Shown here one piece after another: positions 53,852 to 64,000 of a stretch of 64,000 nt of DNA. Every line of letters starts with the position of its first letter. Positions within the stretch are counted from its first letter, which is position 1. Source of the DNA: Girardinichthys multiradiatus (taxonomy: Eukaryota > Chordata > Actinopteri > Cyprinodontiformes > Goodeidae); NCBI RefSeq assembly GCF_021462225.1, contig NC_061794.1, positions 48,594,914 through 48,658,913 on the forward strand, given 5' to 3'. A program made the translations under genes and the position numbers. The notes below the pieces were generated by a model that was given only the letters and a program-made list of their open reading frames with translations, did no database searches and was not told where the DNA came from.

Positions 53852-53964
53852 GTAGAAGGTGACGGCCGTCCCCCTCCTTCCTACTCCTTACAGCCAAAGC
53901 TCCGTCAGATACAGTCAGCAGCCAGACCCCATCCTTATGGAAGCTCAGCCTCTCTTTCCTTCAG
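53852..53964 (+). other. Exon-like open segment, unassigned
   Basis: Bounded by CTCCTCCAG and TTCAG/GTACTT; reads GDGRPPPSYSLQPKLRQIQS, then AARPHPYGSSASLSF. Composition looks protein-like, but phase does not fit the exon candidate at 55516 and no family is recognised. Confidence 0.25.
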
Positions 53965-53969
53965 GTACT

Positions 53970-55490
53970 TCACCAATTAGAGCGCCACCTACTGGACAGT
54001 GCTGCAGTTTTTAGTTGGACCTCTCATCAGTAAATGTGCTCAATCCTCTGAAGAACAATGGACCTCTACTTCGAGCTTTCACTCTAACTGTGGGCTAGAA
54101 GAGAATTTTGGAGACCTTTCAAACTTGTTGAAGTTCTCAGATGTTCTTCTCATGATGAATTAGGTTGACTATTAATGTGGAACATTCTGAATGTGAACCG
54201 GTCTCTTTATCTTGTGCAGTGATGTTGGAAACCCTGAAACGGGTTCAGACCAGAGGACGTTTCTTCTACCAGAACCGGCTGATGTTATTGGTCTGAGTCC
54301 AATGAATGTGAGTTTGTCCATTTTTAGTATTGGCTTCTTCTGATTGGCTGTTCAACAGTTCATGATGACTCCCTCCCTGGGCACTTCCAGTAGATACACT
54401 GCTCAGCATAGTTAAACTCATCTGGATTATTTTCTAGTGATGGTTTTAAGCTCATCACCTCTAAAAGTGAGTTAACAGCAGACAGGATAATACTTGTCAT
54501 GACCAGCAGGAGGCAAAAGGTGTCAGAAGATCAGACTAAAGTTCTGCCTGATTAAAGAACTTCTAAAAACCTGAGTGGGACTGGGCAGGTGGAGGTCACT
54601 GCTGGCTGACTGCTTCTTCTGCTGCCCGTTTAAGAAGGAAAAAAGGAAATGGAGTAGCATGGAAAATGTCCTGCTGGAATTCTGCTCCCCAGTTTTCCTT
54701 TTGCCCCAGATTCCAGCCTGAAAAAAACAAGAAGCAGAGAAAATGAGAACCAGACGACAGAGCGAGACGGAGGGAGGGGGAGCAGCTCTGGGATCAGATG
54801 TCTGGATGGAGGAGGAGGAGTTCTGGTGTCAGTCTGCTGCTCAGATCAGACCCTAACTCTGCTCAAACGACCGAGCTGCTGTTTGGATAAAACTGAAAAC
54901 TTTCAAAGGGAGCTGGAATGTTAAAGGAGGAGAGGGACCAGGACCAGAGCAGAACCAGGATCAGACCAGGACCAGGAGCACAGATGGACCTCCTGGGAGA
55001 GGAGAGCTGAGTCGGCACATTCATGAAGAAAACTACAAGGAGACTGTAACACCACTTCAAGACTCTTCAGATCTGATCTGAGAGCAGCTAGGGGGGACCG
55101 GGTCCCTCAGTCAGCTGATCTGAGGACAGATTTTATTAGGACCGTTTCCTCTAGACTGAGATGGAGTCCATAACAGTCAGAACATGAACCTCCTGAAAGA
55201 GTGACAGAAATATGGAAAGATGGGGGACAGAGGGAGGATGAAAGAGGAGAGACACCAGAACCAAGAGACCAGACCAACACAGGGATCCAGCAGGGACTGA
55301 AACACCTAAAGCTGGACTTTAGTCCTGAATGGGGCCCAGTGTCAGGTCAGTGTCTGCTGTAGAAAATCAGAACCAGAATTTTTCTGTCTGTGGTTCCGCT
55401 GAGACAAAGTAACTGTGAAGAACCATTGAGGGTAAGAGCTGGAGCTGAGTCCACCTGAGAAGGCCTGGAGGATGATCTGAGGCCAGAAAG
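53970..55490. other. Intergenic stretch, nothing recognised
   Basis: Locally purine-rich (54720-55000, 'accaggaccagag'-like). No supported gene or classified repeat. Confidence 0.4.
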
Positions 55491-55515
55491 ACTGTGACCT
55501 TTGACCTGGCCTCAG

Positions 55516-55677
55516 GTACCTCTACAGGTGTTGGCATGCAGCTGAACCGACCTCGCAGCGCCCTTCTGGGGGTCAGCCTACCTGCTTCCTCCTTCTCCAG
55601 CCAGTACAGCACCATGAGGTTCTCCTATCACCTCCACACTGCGGCACACAACAGCAACAGTGCCACCCAGAGGACAG
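55516..55677 (+). CDS. Candidate internal exon of an unidentified gene
   Basis: A 162-nt open segment with acceptor GGCCTCAG and donor ACAG/GTGAGT, phase 1 on both sides. It reads TSTGVGMQLNRPRSALLGVS, then LPASSFSSQYSTMRFSYHLH and TAAHNSNSATQRT. Splice sites and composition look genuine, but I recognise no family and cannot link it securely to other exons. It could belong to a gene whose other exons lie among the unassigned pieces here. Confidence 0.35.
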
Positions 55678-57254
55678 GTGAGTTCATTGCTGCCTTTGTG
55701 TGTGTAAAACAGGGGTCCTCGGGTGCTGCTGCATGTTTCCTGCTCCATCTGACATGGTCGTTCACAGGTTCCTCCAGAACCTGGTGTCAAACTGAGGTGG
55801 CATGTCCATTGTCTGAATCAGCGGTGTTGGAGCAGGAACACATGGAGGACACTGGCTCTTCAGCACCAGATTGGCTCACCTGCAACAAGGTGAACCAGGA
55901 GACATGGATGAACCTGTAGTCTGTGAACTGGATGTTGGATGCTCAGTCATCCAGGACATGGATCCAAGAAAGGTTAAAAAAACAAAACGACTGGACTTTA
56001 GTTCTTGAGGTTGAACAGTACAGCAGAAATCTGAGACCTCCTTGTCTCTTCAGAGTTGGTTCTTTTGTTTGGTGAAAATAGCTTCCTTCATTCTTCTGTC
56101 AAACCATGTATCTTAGTTCAAACTATGAACACTCTGGTCCTCAAAAGATTGTCCCTAATCCTGGAGGTGTGGCTGCACAGCTGAGCCCTGTCCTTAGGAC
56201 CTGGCTCTCCTGCCTGAAGCCATGGAGCAGCGGCTCAGTTTCTCCAACATTAAGGTCTGGGTGTTCCTCGCTGCTCTGAACTGCAAACACCACGCTGCTC
56301 AGATTGCATGTTGTGTCTTAGTGAACCAACCTCTGTCTGAGAGTTCTGTTGGTTCTGAAATGGACTGGGATGTTAGGAAAAAATCTTAGATGTTCTTGTA
56401 ATGTAAGGGATAACAATGTTTTAGATGGATGGATGAAGGAATGAATGGACCTGGATGGATAGACGGACATGGACTGATGTCTGGATTAGTATGTCTTCTT
56501 CTGCTGCTCTTGGACGTCTTGTGTCTAAACTTTACCTCAGGGGCAGGGCCTGATGACCTTCAGCCATTCGTTATTGTTTCAGGTGGCTTCACACAGATTT
56601 AGGTTCTGGAGATCAGCCTTTGGACTGGCTGTCTGGTTCTGGTCTCCAGGGTTCCTGTGGTTTGTGGCTGCAGGTCAGAAGGGAGCTCTTCATCACATTA
56701 GAGTGAATCTAATCAGATAAGAAGCTCGTTAACTGCAGCTGAGGTCACATGATGCTACCACGTTTAGCAAGGAAATGAGTCACATGACCACGTTGCACAA
56801 TAATCCAATCATACATACACACACATCGCGGACCGGGCCGTCTGCTGTATGCAGGTTCAGAACCAGGTTAAGGTTATGTTAAATTCATCTCTGTTCTCTT
56901 GGTGCTGCAGGGTTCTGTTCAGTGTTTCCTTTGATGGGACCCACTACTGCAGGAAGAACCGAGCCAGATCATCATGTGATTGGTTAATAACGGATCAATG
57001 AGTGTCTCCAGCTGGACGGATTGTTTTATAGGGTGAGACTGAAGTAAACGTGTGACCCAGTCACATGAATCTGGTTCTGGTTGGTGAACTTTCTGCAGCC
57101 CGTTTATTTTGTTTGGGTTAGGGGTCTTCATTGTGAAACAGCAACCTCTGGTGGTAACCATGACAACTCCCTCAGTTCAGAACTTGTTTAGGTTTCAGTG
57201 TTCAGAGAGGAACCGAGAGAACATCCAGGACCACATCAGAACCACAGATTAGTG

Positions 57255-57470
57255 GGTGGAGTGTTTTTTGGAAGACCATAAAGGATTGTTGTCATTTAAT
57301 CCTAGGATGGTGGGTTTCTTGGGAACCGGGATGATGGTGGATCGTTTGAGGCAGGAGGGGACCTCACATTTCTCCAGTGACTTATTGAAGATCCTTGTGA
57401 AGATCGGAGCGAGTTGATTTGCACAGGCTTTCAGGCATGATGGGGAGACGTTATCAGGTCCTCCAAATAT
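57255..57470 (-). mobile_element. L2/CR1-like LINE RT fragment, minus strand
   Basis: [20 protein letters not shown], then [20 protein letters not shown] and [10 protein letters not shown], the RT N-terminal block also present at 40220-40360. Short and 5'/3' truncated. Confidence 0.78.
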
Positions 57471-57607
57471 GAGAGAATCCCAGTTTCCTGGGGTCATTAA
57501 ATGCATCATCAGTCTCTGCAGAGTTGGGTCTAAACATGTTTTCTAGTTTCAAGCTGTGTTATGTCCTTTTGCTGATACTGAATAGGTTCTAAATGGTCCA
57601 AAGATCA

Positions 57608-58692
57608 GGACCCGTATTCCCAGAGAACCCTGAGACTACTAGTAGCTCCTAGTGACAACATTCTAAGAAAAATCTAAGAATTTTCCTGGTTTAGATAAAA
57701 GTTATTCATGAAGCATCTTCAGAGAGCCTCCTCCTAACGTGAGGAGATGTTCAGAGCAGTGAGGAGGACCTTTAGTGAACCTAAGAGTGTCTGAAGCAGA
57801 GAAGATGGAGGAAAGACAGAGAGAAAGGAGAGATCTTCTCCTCCAATGAACAACAGTGAATGAATAAAACGCTACCAGCTCCATGGTGCAGAGATCCACC
57901 TCCTAAACAGTCGAGTCAATGAGAACAGAAACTTCTAGAACATTCATATAATTATTAATATAGAGATAAGATTAACTTTATCATCCCTCTAGGAGGAAAT
58001 GAAATAGTTTCAGCAGCAGGACAGGTTAAAGGTCAACCTCTAGTAAGGTGATACTAGGAAGGATCAATAAATACTAGAAACAATAATTAATAACCATGAA
58101 TAAAAAGTGAACAAAAAGTTATCTGGTGCTGCTATCTCCTCTCTAACTTCTGAATGCAGCAGGAACCAGAACTGCTCACATTCCAGGCTGGTGCTGAAAG
58201 CAGAGGGAACGACGCATTGATCTACTGGGAATGTCTGTTGGTTCCCACCGTGATCCCAGAACCAAATCTACCTTTAACACTCCTCTCTTCTCCTCCACCA
58301 GAGGACATTTGACCAAACTAAACCTCATTCAACAAGAAGATCAGAGTAAAATGCTGAATATGAACATGAAATGACTTAATATGAAATAGATGCAGCATGA
58401 AAACAACCAGCATGGAGAGTAAACGTAATAATAAATCATAATAATGATGATCATGTAAATAAGCTACGTTCAAACATGTTGATGCTGTGTGACAAAACAT
58501 TTTGGTTAATTTCAGTTGATTATTAGGAGTGCATTTGTTTTATCGTTTGTGTCTTTTAACAACCAATCACAGCTCTTAAAAGACAGCTTCATACCTAACA
58601 ACTCTTAAGCTGAGACCCCTTGGCAGGAATGTTTGGGCTCAGTTAGGAACTCTCTGAGAGACTCTGAGGATCTCTGTGAATTCGGACCCTGA
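57608..58692. mobile_element. Harbinger-like non-autonomous element, copy A
   Basis: The left end GGACCCGTATTCCCAGAGAA and the right end (inverse) GGTCCGAATTCACAGAGATC are imperfect inverted repeats. An internal block of about 340 bp (57695-58040) is almost identical to 61930-62264. It may carry a relic frame at 57702-57899 (minus). No transposase core is visible. Confidence 0.6.
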
Positions 58693-59214
58693 TGTTTGGT
58701 TTAAAGGGAAGTCTGGAGGAACTCTGGGTTGATTCCTTGATCGATGAGAAAAGATGGTTGGAATCAGATCGGATCAAACATTTGTTCTCCTGCTAAAAGA
58801 TTTTTTTTCTGTGTGCGGTTCCACATTCATTGTCAGTTCTGGTTCTGTTCTGGGTGTGTGTGGGTCAGTGGAACAGTCTCCTTCACAGTGAATGTGTGTG
58901 TTTTCCTTATACTGGTTGAGGTCAGAAGGTTAACTGCTCCTCTGAGATAGACTGAGATAAGTCAAGGCAGTGCGACACCTGCTGGATGTGTTCTGCTCTG
59001 TGTCGGAGGACCTGGTTGGGTTTCATGCAGATGACATCGCTCACAGCAGAACCGCATTAAAAACCTGGAGGACCGATAAAGTGCCGCTCATTGAAACCTG
59101 TAAACAGAACCGATGGCATGTCAGAGGTTCTGCTTACAGAGGTAGGCTCTGGCGCTGACATCACGTGAGTACCTGTCACCTTTTCTTTTAATTTGTTGCC
59201 ATGGTAACCGAAGA

Positions 59215-59242
<28 letters not shown>
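59215..59242. repeat. GA microsatellite
   Basis: Uninterrupted AG dinucleotides upstream of the CpG-rich block. Confidence 0.9.
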
Positions 59243-59245
<3 letters not shown>

Positions 59246-59475
59246 CATCCCCGCCCCCTCCCTCTGCGCCGCCGCACGCGCACCGGGCAGAACCAACCCG
59301 CGTGGATCCACCGCCTGATCCGTCCTGAAGCAGTAGCCTGTCGGTTCGGAGGGTCCGAACCGGTCCGTGTGTGCCTAAGTGTGCGTGCGTGCGTGCGTGT
59401 GTGTGTGGGTGAGCCGGTTTGTTCTGCTGCTGAGGACCGGGGGAGCCGCTCTCCCCACGCACCAACGTCTCTTTA

Positions 59476-59533
59476 ATGACCGGATTTGTGTTCTGCTGCG
59501 CGATGTACATGGACCGAAGCAGCGTGAGCAGAG
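59476..59533 (+). CDS. Possible first coding exon of an unidentified gene
   Basis: ATG at 59476 opens MTGFVFCCAMYMDRSSVSR, ending in phase 1 at a strong donor AGAG/GTGAGT (59534). No downstream exon was found within 4.5 kb of the window end and no family is recognised. The splice donor and CpG-rich setting are the only support. Confidence 0.3.
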
Positions 59534-59695
59534 GTGAGTCCGCAGCATCTGCAGCGCGCGCGCACACACACTCTGCGAGGAGCTGCGCGTGCACGCCCAG
59601 CTGCAGCGTGCTCGTGTCCTATTTTTCTGTCTGTGTAGAATAATCCCAATGCCGTGCACGCGCACCCACTGACCGACATCCCCGCAGTGAAATTG

Positions 59696-59745
59696 GGCTG
59701 CGGGATGCTGCGGGATGCTGCGGGATGCTGCGGGATGCTGCGCGC
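59696..59745. repeat. 10-bp tandem repeat (GGGATGCTGC), about four to five copies
   Basis: Perfect tandem copies of a 10-mer inside the CpG-rich region, followed by GCGCGC. Confidence 0.9.
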
Positions 59746-60523
59746 GCCAGATGTGACACTGATCTGAAAGCAGGCCCCGCCGCAGTCACGTGACCCTCCT
59801 GCTGATTGATCCAGCCGCTGATCGATGAGCTGCTGTCTGTTTGAATCCACCAGCAGCCAATCAGGCAGCCGAACCGAGCCAAAGCGTGCGTGTGTGCGCG
59901 TCCACTGCTGATCGATTGTGGAGAAGCCGATGTTTCTGTGAACCCGCACATGTATGACAGCGACGTGTACGCGTGGGCATCAAAGGGAGCAGAGAGAAAC
60001 GCTCCTGATTGGACTAGAACCGAGCGGGCCTCGCAGCAGAACCGAGCATGCAGGTTCTAAGCAAAACCTACATAGGGTCCTTTAAAGGACTAATGGTTCT
60101 GAAAAGATTCATGTAAAGATCCGTTTCAGTGTTTTAATAAGCAAACAGAATCAGGTTTAAACCATACGTCTGCAGAACCATCTGCAGGAACCTTTTTGTG
60201 GTTTGAATGTTGTGTTTTCTGGAATGTTTCAGTCCAGTTCATCAGCTTCTTCTGAGCAGGATATTTCCCCAGAAGAAAGGAAACTGTGTGAAACAGCTCT
60301 CTAGTTATCAAGGAAGAAGAACTGCAAGGGGCTTGTTGGACAAACAGATCCAGAACCTGATGGTTCTGCGGTTTAGAGATCTTTAATACTGCTCAGACCC
60401 AGAGATTTCTTCCACAGATCAGATCCTGCAAGTTGCAGCAGATTTCTAGTTCTGCACAGCTGGAGCTGTTATGTAAATGGACTGAATTTATGACCACTCA
60501 AAGCGCTTTACATTAGAGTCACA

Positions 60524-60550
60524 TTCACACACACACACACACACACACAT
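60524..60550. repeat. CA microsatellite
   Basis: Uninterrupted AC dinucleotides just upstream of a LINE fragment. 'gtcttgcccaggggcac' and surrounding sequence (60480-60700) look like a SINE-type or low-copy repeat. Confidence 0.8.
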
Positions 60551-60720
60551 TCATTAACCAATGCACAGGTCGGTTGTCAACTTAAGGTTCAGTGTCTTGC
60601 CCAGGGGCACATTGACATGAGGCAGGGGGCAGCTGGAATCAAACTATGGATTGCAACGCAGCTACTCTTTCCACTGATCCACAGCTGTGTCTGTTCCTGA
60701 ATATTCCAGTTGTTTGTTAG

Positions 60721-61280
60721 ATGATAAATTCAGACGAGACAGAGGTTGACGTCTTTGGACCGGAGTCTTTAAAAAAGAAACTGCTTAGTCAATCACTTAA
60801 CCTGGATGGCATTAAATTGACCTCTGATAATAAAGTAAAAAACCTTGGTGTTATTTTTGACCAGGACATGTCATTTAAATCCTATATTAAACAGGTTTCT
60901 AGGATTTCCTTCTTTCATCTCCAGAACATTGCCAAAATTAGAAATATCCTGTCCAGGAGAGACGCTGATAAACTAGTTCATGCATTTGTTACTTCAAGGC
61001 TGGACTATTGTAATTCTTTACTATCAGGATGTCCACAAAATGCAGTTAAAAGCCTTCAGCTGATTCAAAATGCTGCAGCAAGAGTTCTGATGAAAATTAA
61101 AAAGAGAGATCATATTTCTCCTATTTTAGCTTCCCTTCATTGGCTCCCTGTTAAATCCAGAATATAATTTAAAATTCTCCTCCTCACATATAAAGCCCTT
61201 AATGATCTAGCTCCATCATACATCAGAGATCTGATTGGTCCATATGTTCCTAACAGAGCACTTCGTTCTTCTAAATTTCT
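60721..61280 (+). mobile_element. L2-like LINE RT C-terminal fragment, sense
   Basis: A 148-codon frame at 60721-61167 reads [50 protein letters not shown] and [14 protein letters not shown], then TAA, and continues with [20 protein letters not shown]. This is the standard C-terminal domain of fish L2-like LINE polyproteins. Antisense relatives are at 4394-4705 and 46601-48093. It is the best-preserved piece of this family in the window, but both ends are missing. Confidence 0.85.
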
Positions 61281-61811
61281 GCATGTTTGAAGATGCAGGT
61301 ATTTCCACAGGAGGGGTGGGAGGCCACCTCCTTTTGGGCACATGTAAAATCTTCCCAGGTGAATGCAGAGTTCTGTTGCATTAGGGAGACTGTTCAGTTC
61401 TGCTGGACACGTTGGTGCAAAACTATTAAAAATATTATCCATTTTGTACTACCTTTAAGTGCTGACCTAATAACTGTTCTAAGAGAATGTTACAGTAGCG
61501 GGTAGTTCATATTCTAAGGGCAGCATGTAGAAAATGAACAACAGGGGAACCAAAGTTGAGCCTTGGTGAACACCACAAAACAGAGATGTAGTAGAGGTGA
61601 ATACGACTGAAACCAATTCAAAGCTAAATCACTAAAACCAAGAACCTGTCTGAGCAGGAATCAGGAATTAATGGCCTACCATCTCAAAGGCTGAAGACAG
61701 ATCTAGGGAGAGTTCTAAGAACATCATTAGAACTTCTGAGAGCAGTTTCAGGTCTGTGGTGGGATTTAGAACCAGACAATAACATTTCACAAATGTCTGG
61801 AATCTAAACAC

Positions 61812-62925
61812 ATCAGCTCTGTATTCCCAAATAATCCTAAAATGAAAAGTAGCTCCTAGTGATGTCATTCTAAGGAAAATCAGGGAATTTCTTGAAGATT
61901 TTTCTTAGTGTCCCTTGGTCAGATAAAAGTTATTCATGAAGCATCTTCAGAGAGCTCCTAACGTGAGGAGATGTTCAGAGCAGTGAGGAGGACCTTTAGT
62001 GAACCTAAGAGTGTCTGAAGCAGAGAAGATGGAGGAAAGACAGAGAGAAAGGAGAGATCTTCTCCTCCAATGAACAACAGAGAATGAATAAAACGCTACC
62101 AGCTCCATGGTGCAGAGATCCACCTCCTAAACAGTCGAGTCAATGAGAACAGAAACTTCTAGAACAATCATACAATTATTAATATAGAGATAAGATTAAC
62201 TTTATCATCCCTCTAGGAGGAAATGAAATAGTTTCAGCAGCAGGACAGGTTAAAGGTCAACCTCATTTATTTATTCAAATTGGATAAAAAGTTTTTCTAT
62301 CTAAGGAAACCCAGCAGATTGCATCCAGTCAGTGACTTGCAGCATTCACTCCTCCTGGATGAACATGTAGAGACAGTGGACAGTCACTGGTGTTGACTTT
62401 GCAGCAATCCCTCATACTGAGCATGCATGTAGCGACAGTGGAGAGGAAAAACTCCCTTTTAACAGGAAGAAACCTTCAGCAGAACCAGAACCAGGCTCAG
62501 TGTGAGCGGCCATCTGGCATGACCCACTGGGGGTTAGAGAGAACAGAGCAGAGACACAAAGAGAACAAAGAAGCACTGATCCAGGAGTACTTTCTATGGG
62601 AAAGAAAGCTAAAACATTAATGGTTATAGCTCCTTTAGTCGTTTCATCTAAGATCTATCATTGGTTAATTACTTTGCATTGATTACTAGGAGCGGACTTG
62701 TTTTTTTTGTGTTTCTTTTAACAACCAATCACAGCTCAGACAGCGTCCCACCTAGCAACGAGGTCAACCACACCTCATCAGTATAGGAAGTTCTGTCGTC
62801 TCCTCAGAGTCACTCTGAGCAAAGAGCTGAATCAGTCTAAAGCTGAGACTCATTGGCAGGAAAGTTTAAGCTAAGTTAGGAGTTCTCTGAGAGACTCTGA
62901 GGATCTTTGTGAATACAAGCCCAGA
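61812..62925. mobile_element. Harbinger-like non-autonomous element, copy B, with a LINE fragment inside
   Basis: The left end 'ctgtattcccaaataatcc' and right end (inverse) 'gggcttgtattcacaaagat' resemble those of copy A. The block 61930-62264 is nearly identical to 57700-58040. After 62264 the two copies diverge; copy B carries LINE 3' sequence instead. Confidence 0.6.
62268..62630 (-). mobile_element. LINE 3' untranslated region fragment, antisense
   Basis: 'gacttgcagcattcactcct', 'ggaaaaactcccttttaac' and 'ctcagtgtgagcggccatct' are the antisense 3' UTR of a common fish L2-like LINE. The 76-codon frame through it is incidental. Confidence 0.6.
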
Positions 62926-62929
62926 GGAT

Positions 62930-64000
62930 TATTAAAAACAAACTTCTCAAGAACCTTTGGCAATAGGCTGCTGGTTCACAGCTTGATATTGGAGATCTAA
63001 TTGTCAGTGAAACCATACTTGGATGCACCGTTTGAAATGGAAGGCATTCCATAGTAGAAATTGATAGTTTGGTTTTATCCAGTATCTTCTCAAGATCAGA
63101 AAAAGACACTGGCACAAACTGGTCACAAAAAAGCTGAGCCCAACAGAAATCTTCATCAACTACTGCTAGAGTGGACAGGCCAGAAAAGGAATGTATGGTG
63201 ATCTCTATTAAAAGTTTCTCCACAGAGTGTTTAGAGAAACCAGCAGCCAATCAGAGTCACCAGGGTTTGAGAACAACATCTGGCCTATGGCTGCTGTTTG
63301 AAACAACATTTGAGAGATAAATAGATTTAGCTGATTTCACACATTCTGTGATATTCAGACAAACGGTCAAGAGAGATGTCAGCAGGAACATGGTGGCTGT
63401 TCTTTTCCCATTTCCTTTCTGCCCAGTCTCACATCTGGTGGTTTACCATTCAGCCAGGTTTCTCATCAGGACATTCAGAATTCAAAATGTCCATGCAAAT
63501 GGAGTTAGAAAGGTCTACACAGAAGATCCAATTACTCTGCAGAAAATAAAACCAGCAAATGGTCTGCAAGATGAGTCTCACATATTACTAGATGACATCT
63601 ATTTAGTCCGAAAGATAAAACCAGGTCGGATTTATGTCCTTCGTTGTTGGTGGGACCTGTCACTGACTGGGTCTTCTTGACATCCACCTTTGCCAGTGGA
63701 CCGAGGACAGTTATAAAATCCACATCCAGGAAGGAGAAGTTCAGGAAATGGAGCAGAATTTTCACCAATATGAAGCCACCTCTTGGTCTAAAACAGAATG
63801 TTTAATTTACACTACTAGTTAGAGATTTCTGGAGTTCGGGTTATATTTATGAAAAACCTATAAAGTTCAAACTACAGTGATATCTTGAACATACAACATT
63901 CAAGAAGAAGCATGCTATGGTGATTCCTTCATGTCAAACAATGTATTAAAACCAAATCCAACAGCAGTGGTGGGTAGACCTCAACATGTCTCAATAACGT
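62930..64000. other. Right edge, no gene identified
   Basis: 62930-63300 is probably LINE-derived antisense sequence of low integrity. The 110-codon frame at 63348-63680 has no recognised domain and no clear splice context. Confidence 0.35.

Larger units (their letters stand above)
59190..59550 (+). promoter_or_regulatory. CpG-rich region with a GA repeat, probable promoter of a gene extending right
   Basis: A GA run (about 59215-59242) is followed by GC-rich, CpG-rich sequence up to and beyond 59540. A GT-rich run lies at about 59385-59410. Such a block stands out from the AT-rich surroundings and is followed by a possible first coding exon. Confidence 0.45.

Noticed and set aside
59121..59949. 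Several long minus-strand frames in the CpG-rich region
   Set aside because: GC-rich sequence has few stops; composition follows the simple repeats and no motif is visible.
1..64000. CRISPR array, operon, phage or prophage features
   Set aside because: The window is vertebrate DNA with introns and retroelements; no regularly spaced direct repeats with unique spacers were seen.

Overview
This is a eukaryotic, teleost-fish window. It has intron-split genes with GT-AG junctions, CpG-rich 5' regions and a dense load of fish-type transposons: several Tc1/mariner families, hAT, PIF/Harbinger, Rex3/RTE, L2/CR1-like and L1/Tx1-like LINEs, and a tRNA-headed SINE. The species cannot be read from the sequence; a percomorph such as a cyprinodontiform is a guess. 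Nothing bacterial, viral or CRISPR-like was seen.

Layout. 1-2 kb: a truncated Tc1 copy that appears to sit inside a SINE, then LINE and SINE debris. 3.0-12.8 kb (+): mecp2 (methyl-CpG-binding protein 2), six coding exons and about 1,009 codons, roughly twice the usual vertebrate length because of a Pro/Gln/Ser-rich expansion in the last exon. Intron 1 holds a Tc1 element split by LINE fragments. 12.8-21 kb: mecp2 3' flank, then repeat remnants. 21.3-52.1 kb (+): brambleberry (bmb), a KAR5-family nuclear-fusion protein, eleven coding exons and about 461 codons, spread over 31 kb by transposons. 52.3-64 kb: an inverted-repeat element, unassigned exon-like pieces, two related Harbinger-like elements, a CpG-rich region with a possible first exon of an unidentified gene (59.2-59.6 kb), and LINE fragments.

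The most striking structure is in bmb intron 2 (26.2-33.7 kb). One Tc1 element was hit by an antisense LINE, which was hit by a sense LINE, which received both a hAT element (itself hit by another Tc1) and a Rex3 fragment (itself hit by a third Tc1 with an intact 334-aa transposase). That is five levels of insertion, most joints marked by target-site duplications of the expected size. A second cluster in bmb intron 3 (34.5-43.1 kb) is an L1-like LINE carrying a Rex3 and an L2-like LINE, bracketed by an inverted repeat.

The two host genes have no obvious joint pathway. mecp2 is a chromatin reader; bmb is, from zebrafish work, a maternal-effect factor for pronuclear and karyomere membrane fusion. 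Both were assembled by eye from reading-frame phase, splice consensus and family knowledge. No alignment or transcript evidence was available.
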